DNA of 64,000 nucleotides, from NCBI RefSeq assembly GCF_014641595.1, contig NZ_BMIA01000001.1:2046426-2110425 (forward strand), given 5' to 3'. A program made the position numbers and the translations under genes. Source of the stretch: Dyadobacter endophyticus (GTDB lineage: Bacteria; Bacteroidota; Bacteroidia; Cytophagales; Spirosomataceae). The notes below the pieces were generated by a model. That model saw only the letters and a program-made list of their open reading frames with translations, did not search any database and was not told the origin of the DNA. Below, one piece after another: positions 50,256 through 57,309 of the stretch. Position 1 is the first letter of the stretch, and every line of letters starts with the position of its first letter.

Positions 50256-52031
50256 ATGCCGCAGCCGCCATTTAACCGCCGGGATTTCTTAAAAGCCAAT
50301 GCCGTTCTGGGGCTTGGTTCGACTGTTTTTTCAGGATTTATCGGGGAAGATCCGCAGGTATCCAGGGAGAGCCAGGAAATATTTTCTGATGGAAATGCTG
50401 CTGAGGGGCGGTTGTATTTTGACGGGTTCACCCGGATCGGGCCGCGGAAGTACAAGCATCCGGCAGAGAAATGGAAGCTGGACGATTTGTTGAAAGACAT
50501 GGACCAATGCTCGATTTCGGCTGCGCTCGTCGCTTACACGCAATCCGTCAATTACGACCTGATGTATTCCAACCTGGAACTGAGCCGGATGATCAAGCCC
50601 TTTCCGCACCTGTTTCCGATCTGGAATGTAATGCCGCACCAGACGGGCGAGTTTCCCGAGCCAGCCGGTCTTGGGAAATTAATGGCCGAGCACCATGTCA
50701 GGGCTATCAGTATTCATCCCAAAACCAATGCTTGGGACTGGAAAGCGCGCCACTGCACACCACTATTTGCGCATTTGAGCAAAAATAAAATACTTACGAT
50801 CACTACCGCGAGTGAGCTGGGGGCCTGGGAAGATGTAGCGGAGTTTCTGGACCGTTACCCAACACTTCCCCTACTGATCACAGGCGCGTTTTGGAACGAG
50901 CAGCGATATCTGCTCCCGCTGGTGCAGCAGTGCAAGAACCTGCATATCAGTTTTGATAATTTTCAGATTAATGAAGGCCTGGAATACCTGCACCGTATCG
51001 GCTGTGTGGACCAGCTGATTTTTGCCTCGAACAGCCCTGCCATGGCGGCCGGTGCCCATCGGACGTACATTGATTATTCGGCCATTCCCGAGCCCGACCG
51101 CGCTAAAATAGCGGGTGGTAACCTGATGCGGTTGTTGAAGATCAGTTCAAAACCTGCGTTACGGGAAAACAAAAACGAGGATATTCTCATGCAGGCGGCA
51201 CGCGCGGGCTCCCCCCTGCCGGTGCCCGTGATTGACATGCATATGCACATGCTGCACGAAGGCCTGAACGGCGGTGGCTGGACCTATCGCATGGAAAACG
51301 GAGGTCCGAAAGGCATATTCGCCACAGCGAAACGGCTGGGTTACCGGGGAGGCGGCATTATGAGCTGGAACGGCGTGGTAAGCCAGAATGCCGTTGCCGG
51401 CAACCCATGTACAGCCGAAGCGCTGGATGTTGCGCCGAAAGGATACTGGGGCCTGGCGACGTTCGATCCGAGCCATTACAGCCAGGAAGAGCTGCGTGCG
51501 ATGATCGCCGAGGTGTACGCCGACAAGCGGTTTATCGGAATGAAACCCTACCAGTTTTATGGCTTCGAATATCACGATCCGGTGTATGATGTGTGGTGGG
51601 AATATGGTAATCAAAATAGATTTTACGGTTTGATCCACAACTCCCGCTCCGATTTGCTTGAAGTAGAGACCCTTGCCAAGAAATACCCTGACGTCCGCTG
51701 GATAATTGCGCATGCGGGTGGCAGCTACAAAATGGCCGATATGGCGATTGCAGCGATGAAAAAGTATCCGAATGTATTCGCCGAAATCACCCTGACGCCC
51801 GTCCCGCTTGGCGTGATCGAATACCTTGTAGCCGGTGCCGGTGAAAACCGCATCCTCTACGGCTCCGACCTGCCCATGCGCGACCCGCGCCAGCAGCTCG
51901 GGTGGCTGGTATTCTCAACATTGCCTTTGGAAGTCAAAAAGAAAGTGCTGGCCGAAAATGCGATGCACGTCATTAAACCCTGCCTCGACAGGCTACCGGA
52001 ACACAACCGGCCTTCACTGACCTCAAAATAG
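50256..52031 (+). CDS. Tandem-domain amidohydrolase (Amidohydrolase_2), Tat signal
   Basis: A 591-residue protein with a twin-arginine signal (FNRRDFLKANAVLGLG). It holds two TIM-barrel units of the amidohydrolase-2 type. The C-terminal unit has the full metal-site pattern: H329 and H331 in DMHMHML, H486 in AHAGG and D538 in LYGSDLPMRD. The N-terminal unit (about 50-310) has the same order of elements (FPIWNVMPHQ, VRAISIHPKTNAWDW, LLITGAFWNEQRYLL, LIFASNSPAMAAGAHRTY) but FDGFTR in place of HxH and no final SD, so it looks inactive. Family members are lactonases, decarboxylases and hydrolases of cyclic substrates. The start is 13 bases after the HiPIP gene. The role in the operon could be hydrolysis of a sugar lactone made by the quinoprotein (inference). 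Confidence 0.83.
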   Translation: MPQPPFNRRDFLKANAVLGLGSTVFSGFIGEDPQVSRESQEIFSDGNAAEGRLYFDGFTRIGPRKYKHPAEKWKLDDLLKDMDQCSISAALVAYTQSVNYDLMYSNLELSRMIKPFPHLFPIWNVMPHQTGEFPEPAGLGKLMAEHHVRAISIHPKTNAWDWKARHCTPLFAHLSKNKILTITTASELGAWEDVAEFLDRYPTLPLLITGAFWNEQRYLLPLVQQCKNLHISFDNFQINEGLEYLHRIGCVDQLIFASNSPAMAAGAHRTYIDYSAIPEPDRAKIAGGNLMRLLKISSKPALRENKNEDILMQAARAGSPLPVPVIDMHMHMLHEGLNGGGWTYRMENGGPKGIFATAKRLGYRGGGIMSWNGVVSQNAVAGNPCTAEALDVAPKGYWGLATFDPSHYSQEELRAMIAEVYADKRFIGMKPYQFYGFEYHDPVYDVWWEYGNQNRFYGLIHNSRSDLLEVETLAKKYPDVRWIIAHAGGSYKMADMAIAAMKKYPNVFAEITLTPVPLGVIEYLVAGAGENRILYGSDLPMRDPRQQLGWLVFSTLPLEVKKKVLAENAMHVIKPCLDRLPEHNRPSLTSK

Positions 52032-52040
52032 ATACCGCAA

Positions 52041-52988
52041 ATGATGTCTAGCGCAAACAACTTGTCGAGAAGGGGGTTCCTGGCCGGTACCGGCGCAATG
52101 CTACTGGGTAATGCCTTCGGAGTGAAAGCATCCACTGCCGAACCGATCATCGACATTCACCAGCACGTTCATTACGCCGCGCGACCGGACGATGTGCTCC
52201 TAGCGCATCAGCGGGCAATGGGCATTACGCACACGATCCTGCTTCCCGCAGGAACGCCCGCGTTCGGGACTTCCACACATCAGGGAAAAACCAACGGCCT
52301 GCAAGCGCAATGCGCAGGTAATGACGCGTGTTACAGCATCGCGCAAAAATATCCGGGTGAGTTTACATTCGGTTCCAATGAGGTGCCCGACTTGTCTGAC
52401 GCCGTTCAGGAAATTGAAAAATACCTGAAACTAGGTGGAAAGGTGATCGGCGAGTTGAAATTCGGGATGGATTGTGATTCGAAGGAAATGCAGCGAATTT
52501 ACCAGTTGGCCGAGGCCTACGATGTGCCGGTGTTGATGCACTGGCAGTTCCAAATGTTCAATTACAATTTCGAGCGTTTTCCTAAAATGCTCGAAAAATA
52601 CCCGAAAGTGAATTTTATCGGCCACGCACAGACCTGGTGGGCCAATATCGACAAAGATCATACGGACCAAAGCGTTCTTTACCCAAAAACGAAAGTTACG
52701 CCCGGCGGCCTCACCGACCGTTTGCTGAGCGATTATCCAAATATGTTCGGCGATATGTCCGCCGGCTCAGGTCTTCTCTCGATGACCCGCGACGAAGAGC
52801 ACGCCCGCGAGTTTCTGGTTCGCCACCAGGACAAACTGCTCTACGGCAGCGATTGTGACGACCATATTGGCTCGGGAGAAAAGTGCCAGGGCACGCAAAC
52901 CATCGCCGAGATCCGGAAACTGGCAGCCTCCAAAGCCGTTGAAAGGAAAATCCTTTATGACAATGCTCAAAAACTATTCAGAATATAA
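52041..52988 (+). CDS. Amidohydrolase (Amidohydrolase_2 family), Tat signal
   Basis: A 315-residue protein with a twin-arginine signal (LSRRGFLAGTGAMLLG). The metal-site residues are H40 and H42 in DIHQHVH, a histidine in VLMHWQFQ, one in FIGHAQTWW, and aspartate in LLYGSDCDD. Four additional cysteines (in AQCAGNDACYS, DCD and EKC) are unusual for the family. It begins nine bases after the tandem amidohydrolase and is the last gene of the operon, with a strong terminator right at its stop codon. It is clearly related to, but not a duplicate of, its neighbour. Substrate unknown. Confidence 0.87.
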   Translation: MMSSANNLSRRGFLAGTGAMLLGNAFGVKASTAEPIIDIHQHVHYAARPDDVLLAHQRAMGITHTILLPAGTPAFGTSTHQGKTNGLQAQCAGNDACYSIAQKYPGEFTFGSNEVPDLSDAVQEIEKYLKLGGKVIGELKFGMDCDSKEMQRIYQLAEAYDVPVLMHWQFQMFNYNFERFPKMLEKYPKVNFIGHAQTWWANIDKDHTDQSVLYPKTKVTPGGLTDRLLSDYPNMFGDMSAGSGLLSMTRDEEHAREFLVRHQDKLLYGSDCDDHIGSGEKCQGTQTIAEIRKLAASKAVERKILYDNAQKLFRI

Positions 52989-53027
52989 CGGAAATGCCCT
53001 TCTGTTTTCGCAAAAGGGCATTTCCGT
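52988..53027. terminator. Bidirectional terminator hairpin
   Basis: The arms ACGGAAATGCCCTT (52988-53001) and AAGGGCATTTCCGT (53014-53027) form a perfect 14-bp stem around a 12-base loop. It begins on the last base of the stop codon of the amidohydrolase gene and ends 16 bases before the stop of the converging oxidoreductase gene. T-runs are weak on both sides. Confidence 0.8.
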
Positions 53028-53042
53028 GAATCTATTATCCTA

Positions 53043-54506
53043 CTAAACTCCCAGGCTCCACCCCTCGCGATAGTTCCGTTTCACCCACTGGTTCACGTCA
53101 TCGAAGTTGGTCACCTTCATGTTTTTGTAATCCCAAAGCATTTTCAGGTTCGATCCCGGATAGTCGAATCCGTTACCGGTTGCCCGTGGTTTTGGCATGT
53201 CTGCTCCACGGATCGCGAGGTTCGCCATCAAAATCGCCTCCGTGAGCGGGCCGGCTTTTTCAAACGGCGAGCTGAGCTCCATCTTGCCATAGCCTGCGAT
53301 ACATCCCTCCACCCATTGTGCATAGTGGCCTTCGGCCGAACCAGGCACGCGTGCGAATTTTTGTTTCACCTTTACTTCCTCCATGCGCGAAAGCGGCAAC
53401 AGGCGCGGATTAGCCGCATATTCGCTGGCCATCATTTTGCCTTTGGTACCTACGAAAAGGATACCGCTGTTGCCGTCGCCAAACAGTTCGTTAGGACCGA
53501 GTTCTTCCGGACGTTCCGGCTTAATCCCTCCATCCATCCAGTGCATGGTAACTTTACCTTTCGTCTTCGACGTTTTCGGGAATGTAAGGGTTGCATGGCT
53601 CGCCGGCGGGCAGCTATCAGGGAAAATGCCCCGCTTACCAAATGCGGTAAATACGCTGCTGACGCTCGCCTGCATGTCCAATGCATATTTCAGGTCCAGA
53701 ATTCGGAAAGGCGCTTCCATCAGGTGGCAACCCAGGTCGCCGAGAGCGCCGGTACCGTAATCCCACCATCCACGCCAGCTTCCCGGGATCAGGTTGTCTA
53801 CATAATCCTTATAAGGTGCCGTACCGAGCCACAAATTCCAATCGAGCTCCTTTGGAACGGGCGGTTTCTCGGTCGACCAGGGAATACCCTGTGGCCAGAT
53901 CGGGCGGTTGGTCCAGATATATACAGTGTGCACATTGCCGATAACGCCGGCATCGTACCACTCGTGCAACTGTCGTACACCGTCGCCCGACGATCCCTGG
54001 TTCCCCATTTGCGTCACGACTTTGTATTTCTCTGCCGCTTCGGTGAGCATACGAGCCTCATAAATATCGTGCGTCATCGGCTTTTGCACATATACGTGCT
54101 TGCCGAGCTGCATGGCCCCCATGGCTACTACCGCGTGGGTGTGGTCGGGCGTTGAAATCGAAACAGCGTCGAAGTTTTTAGATTCTTTTTCAAACAGTTC
54201 GCGCCAGTCCTTGTAGTATTTGGCTTGCGGAAAGTTCTTAACGGAGGTGGCTGCACGTCTGTCGTCCACATCGCAGAGGTAGCCGATATTGGCCTTTCCG
54301 CTTTTAAAGAAATTGGCAATATCGGAGGTTCCTTTTCCGCCCGCGCCCACCGCTGCCACGGTAATTTTATCGCTTGGTGCAACATATCCTTTGCCCAACA
54401 CGTGGCGCGGAACGATCATCAGGCCTGCTGCGGTACCTGCGGCCGCTTTAATGAAATCCCTCCGCGAAGAAGAAGGCTGCTCTTGAACGGTATTCTTTTT
54501 TTCCAT
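53043..54506 (-). CDS. Gfo/Idh/MocA family oxidoreductase, Tat-exported
   Basis: A 487-residue protein with a twin-arginine signal (SSSRRDFIKAAAGTAAG, R15-R16). The Rossmann domain starts with VAAVGAGGKGTSDIANFF and CDVDDRRAA; the catalytic lysine is in VYVQKPMTHDIYEA. The C-terminal domain includes WNLWLGTAPYKDY and WWDYGTGALGDLGCHLMEAPF with the typical G-D-x-G-x-H active-site pattern. This is the long secreted type common in Bacteroidota, different in pattern from the protein at 36276-37493 (YLEKSMT). It is a single gene; the upstream region has repeated CCTAAGT units at 54558 and 54575 that could be regulatory. Confidence 0.92.
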   Translation of the reverse strand: MEKKNTVQEQPSSSRRDFIKAAAGTAAGLMIVPRHVLGKGYVAPSDKITVAAVGAGGKGTSDIANFFKSGKANIGYLCDVDDRRAATSVKNFPQAKYYKDWRELFEKESKNFDAVSISTPDHTHAVVAMGAMQLGKHVYVQKPMTHDIYEARMLTEAAEKYKVVTQMGNQGSSGDGVRQLHEWYDAGVIGNVHTVYIWTNRPIWPQGIPWSTEKPPVPKELDWNLWLGTAPYKDYVDNLIPGSWRGWWDYGTGALGDLGCHLMEAPFRILDLKYALDMQASVSSVFTAFGKRGIFPDSCPPASHATLTFPKTSKTKGKVTMHWMDGGIKPERPEELGPNELFGDGNSGILFVGTKGKMMASEYAANPRLLPLSRMEEVKVKQKFARVPGSAEGHYAQWVEGCIAGYGKMELSSPFEKAGPLTEAILMANLAIRGADMPKPRATGNGFDYPGSNLKMLWDYKNMKVTNFDDVNQWVKRNYREGWSLGV

Positions 54507-54710
54507 GTACGTGATTTTTTGATTTAGGAAATGGACATACAGATTACAGGTACTTCACCTAAGTTTACTACTCGCCTAAGTACTTTTTTTTAAGTATTTA
54601 CTCTGAATATTCCAATTAAGGCCACTAACCGGCTATTCGATTTCGATGAATACCGCAAAAACAACCGCCTTTTTTTCCTAACTTTTAAAAATCCTAAAAC
54701 ACCCCTTCCT

Positions 54711-55229
54711 ATGAAAACACATTTCCGCTTCCGCACGGCGCATCTCTCTTTGCTGCTGACAGTCTGCACATTGCTCTTGCTTTCGTTGATCACCCGCTCC
54801 GACGTCGGTAAAGGCAAACTGGTTTACAAAACCGGCAGCAAATCTTTCGATATGAACATCAAATCGGCCTACTTCATCGTCGGGCCGGACGGTTTCGACA
54901 GCGGCAAGAAAATCCGCCGCCTGATTTTCACGACAAAAGCGCTCGACGATAAGATCAAATCGTGCGGCGCCATGAATTGTGTGGATCAATACATTGAAGG
55001 CATGCAGGTCGACCTCGACGCCGCACCGCGGCTGCTTTACTGGGTCAGCCTGAACAACCAGCTCGTACAATACTCGGGTACCGCACAAAACGAGTTCCTC
55101 ACTTTAACCACCGATACGCCCGATCGCCTGGCCGGTACGCTGAAATTGGACCAGTCGGCCTCCGGCGGCCCGGTTGTGGATGTGACATTTGATGCGAAGC
55201 TCGTCAAGACGTTTGCGAAGGCCCGGTAG
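54711..55229 (+). CDS. Secreted or membrane-anchored protein of unknown function
   Basis: A 172-residue protein whose N-terminus (RFRTAHLSLLLTVCTLLLLSLIT) is a signal peptide or anchor. The rest is beta-rich: GKLVYKTGSKSFDMNIKSAYFIVGPDG, then IRRLIFTTKALDDKIKSC, and a C-terminal strand pair with GTLKLDQSASGGPVVDVTFDAKLVKTF. Two cysteines (in KSCGAMNC) could form a disulfide. I do not recognise the family. It stands alone and converges on the AraC gene with 30 bases between them. A weak -7 match (TAACTTTT) lies at 54679-54686. Confidence 0.7.
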   Translation: MKTHFRFRTAHLSLLLTVCTLLLLSLITRSDVGKGKLVYKTGSKSFDMNIKSAYFIVGPDGFDSGKKIRRLIFTTKALDDKIKSCGAMNCVDQYIEGMQVDLDAAPRLLYWVSLNNQLVQYSGTAQNEFLTLTTDTPDRLAGTLKLDQSASGGPVVDVTFDAKLVKTFAKAR

Positions 55230-55259
55230 GTACTTTCCAAAGCCTAAAAGAATTACCAT

Positions 55260-56126
55260 TTATACCGCGGTCTCGACAGTCCGGAATTGCTTGCGATAAG
55301 CCGCCGGAGTCATGCCGCCGAATTTACGAAACTGCCTGAAAAAGAAGGGGGGGCTCTCGTATCCGCATGCAAAACTGATTTCCGCCACCTGCAAATCGGT
55401 CTCGATTAGCATTTTGGAAGCCATGTTGATGCGGTACTCGTTGAGAAAAGTAAAAAGCGGCTTTTGCATGATCCGGCTGAAAAACCGCGAAAACGATTCC
55501 TCGCTCATATACACCAGGCCCGAAAGCGTTGCGAGCGTAATGCGTTCGGCATAATGCTCCCTGATGTAGTTGTAGACGGTGTTAATGCGCTGGTTGTCCT
55601 CGTAGTTGAGCGGATAGGCAAACCCCTGTTCGCAAAGGAAATGGATATTCTTCACGGCAGCCAGCAATTCCAGCACTTCAAGAAACCTGATCAACCGGGG
55701 AAATGGTTGCATTTCCAGCATTTCTGCCAGCATCGGTTTTACGCGTGCCGATACGTGCTGGTCAAAACGGATACCCTGCCCGGCCAATTGCAGCAAGCGT
55801 TTCACCGATTTAAACTCCTCCACATCCAGCCAGCCCCCGCCCATAAACCCGCCCGGCCATTGCACCACGATCGAACTCGCCGGACCCGGGCTATCCGGAG
55901 TATTCTTCCAGCAATGGGGCAGGTTCGGCCCCAGCAATACCAGATCGCCCGCCTCAAAACTCTCCATGCTGTTGCCCACATAGCGAATCCCTTCACTTCG
56001 TAAAATGACGGTCAACTCGTATTCCGGATGGTAATGCCAGGGAGCGTCAAACTCTGCCACCTCGTACCCGAATATGCGGAAAGAAGATTCGGGCATAGGC
56101 TGAAATGCTTCGTATTGTGCCTTCAT
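55260..56126 (-). CDS. AraC family transcriptional regulator with cupin domain
   Basis: A 288-residue cytosolic regulator. The N-terminal cupin (residues 15-100) has APWHYHPEYELTVILRSEG and DLVLLGPNLPHCW, the ligand-sensing fold of sugar-responsive AraC proteins. The C-terminal part has two helix-turn-helix units: ITLATLSGLVYMSEESFSRFF and VAEISFACGYESPPFFFRQFRKFGGMTPAAYRKQ in part. It is divergent from the phytanoyl-CoA-type dioxygenase gene, with a 10-bp inverted repeat in the shared intergenic region, so it likely controls that gene and itself. Confidence 0.92.
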   Translation of the reverse strand: MKAQYEAFQPMPESSFRIFGYEVAEFDAPWHYHPEYELTVILRSEGIRYVGNSMESFEAGDLVLLGPNLPHCWKNTPDSPGPASSIVVQWPGGFMGGGWLDVEEFKSVKRLLQLAGQGIRFDQHVSARVKPMLAEMLEMQPFPRLIRFLEVLELLAAVKNIHFLCEQGFAYPLNYEDNQRINTVYNYIREHYAERITLATLSGLVYMSEESFSRFFSRIMQKPLFTFLNEYRINMASKMLIETDLQVAEISFACGYESPPFFFRQFRKFGGMTPAAYRKQFRTVETAV

Positions 56127-56147
56127 AACGCTGAAACCGACATTTTA

Positions 56148-56204
56148 TAACCTATTTAGTAGACATTGCAAATACTAACTTCAAAATTAATACAAAATAG
56201 GTTA
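56148..56204. promoter_or_regulatory. Divergent control region with separated inverted repeat
   Basis: TAACCTATTT (56148-56157) and its reverse complement AAATAGGTTA (56195-56204) flank a minus-strand -7 element TAATTTTG (56189-56182). The start-to-start distance is 47 bases. This is a good candidate for the operator of the adjacent AraC protein. Confidence 0.5.
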
Positions 56205-56288
56205 GTTATTAATCAAAATCAGCAACCCCGTTAAAGGTTAACATCGCTCATATTTGTAATACTGAAACTAAACCCGAAACGAAAAGTT

Positions 56289-57185
56289 ATGGAAGTTGCA
56301 ACAGGAGATCTTTCCAGATACCACGAGTTGATAGCGGATTTGTTCAAGCAGCCCACCAGCCGGGAGGAGTGGGAACAATACCGCCTCAGCGATGAGCAGG
56401 TGGCTTTTTTTCACGAAAACGGCTATCTGTCCAACATCAAACTGCTGGAAGACTGGCAGGTGGATGTACTGAACGAGGAACTGGTGTCGGCAACCGATCC
56501 GGCCAACCCAAGTCACCATTTATACTACGAGTTCCATTCGAATGAATCGGTCGATCCCAATGCAGTGCTTTTGCATGCTCTTGGTGCCTGGCGCGTGACA
56601 GAAGGCTTCCACGATGTACTTTGGAACCCGGCTTTCGTGATGGCGGCCAGCCAGTTGCTCGGCAATAAAGCGGTGCGGTTCTGGCACGATCAGCTGTTTT
56701 GCAAACCGGCGCGACATGGTGGAGTGGTGGCATGGCACCAGGATTACTCCTACTGGACACGCTCCGTTCCAATGCAGCACCTTACCTGCTGGACCGGCCT
56801 GGACGACTCGCTCGTCGAAAATGGTTGCCTTTATTATGTTCCCAAAAGCCACCGCTGGGGGTTGCTTGACAAGCCCGAACTGGCCGGCGACATGGAAGGG
56901 CTCATGCAGTACCTGACCGAAGACCAAAAAGCGGAGTTCAAACCCATCCCGATCGAAATGAAGCGTGGCCATGGAACATTCCACCACCCGCTAATGGTCC
57001 ACGGATCGTATGAAAACCGCTCGGAGCGCTCACGGCGCGCATTTGTGCTCAATGTTTTTGCTGACGGTACAATGTCGGACACCAACGGTACATTGCTCGA
57101 CGGCGTGCCTGCCATTCCGAAAGGAGAAAAATTAAGCGGGCAGTTTTTTCCACTGCTTTTCAACGCAAAACGCTACTATTCCTAA
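56289..57185 (+). CDS. Phytanoyl-CoA dioxygenase family protein
   Basis: A 298-residue protein without a signal peptide. The Fe(II)/2-oxoglutarate site is visible: H and D in VVAWHQDYSYW, and the distal histidine in PLMVHGSYENRSERSRRAFVLNV, which also offers the arginine that binds 2-oxoglutarate. The N-terminal FHENGYLSNIKLL is the usual opening of the PhyH family. Bacterial members hydroxylate small molecules, for example amino acids, ectoine or choline-like and sugar-like compounds. The substrate is unknown. It is a single gene controlled from the divergent region shared with the AraC regulator and closed by a terminator at 57211-57243. Confidence 0.9.
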   Translation: MEVATGDLSRYHELIADLFKQPTSREEWEQYRLSDEQVAFFHENGYLSNIKLLEDWQVDVLNEELVSATDPANPSHHLYYEFHSNESVDPNAVLLHALGAWRVTEGFHDVLWNPAFVMAASQLLGNKAVRFWHDQLFCKPARHGGVVAWHQDYSYWTRSVPMQHLTCWTGLDDSLVENGCLYYVPKSHRWGLLDKPELAGDMEGLMQYLTEDQKAEFKPIPIEMKRGHGTFHHPLMVHGSYENRSERSRRAFVLNVFADGTMSDTNGTLLDGVPAIPKGEKLSGQFFPLLFNAKRYYS

Positions 57186-57210
57186 ACCTGATTGATTATA
57201 ACACACGCTG

Positions 57211-57243
57211 CAAAATAGGCTATCCACCGGGTAGCCTATTTTG
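57211..57243. terminator. Bidirectional intrinsic terminator
   Basis: CAAAATAGGCTATCC (57211-57225) pairs with GGGTAGCCTATTTTG (57229-57243) over 15 bp with one G-T wobble and a 3-base loop, followed by TGTTT. It lies between the dioxygenase gene and the converging phospholipase gene. Confidence 0.88.
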
Positions 57244-57309
57244 TGTTTACGGCCTGGCGTGCGCGTTGCGAAAAAGGGATTTTTTACTAAAAGATTTCCT
57301 TGGGGCATT

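Noticed and set aside
53043..54506. Considered whether this oxidoreductase belongs to the quinoprotein/HiPIP operon.
   Set aside because: It is on the opposite strand and separated by a 14-bp hairpin, so it is not co-transcribed; a functional link remains possible but unsupported.
54558..54581. Two CCTAAGT units 17 bases apart upstream of the Gfo/Idh/MocA gene, considered as a regulator site.
   Set aside because: Seven-base direct repeats in AT-rich DNA are weak evidence, and no adjacent regulator supports them.
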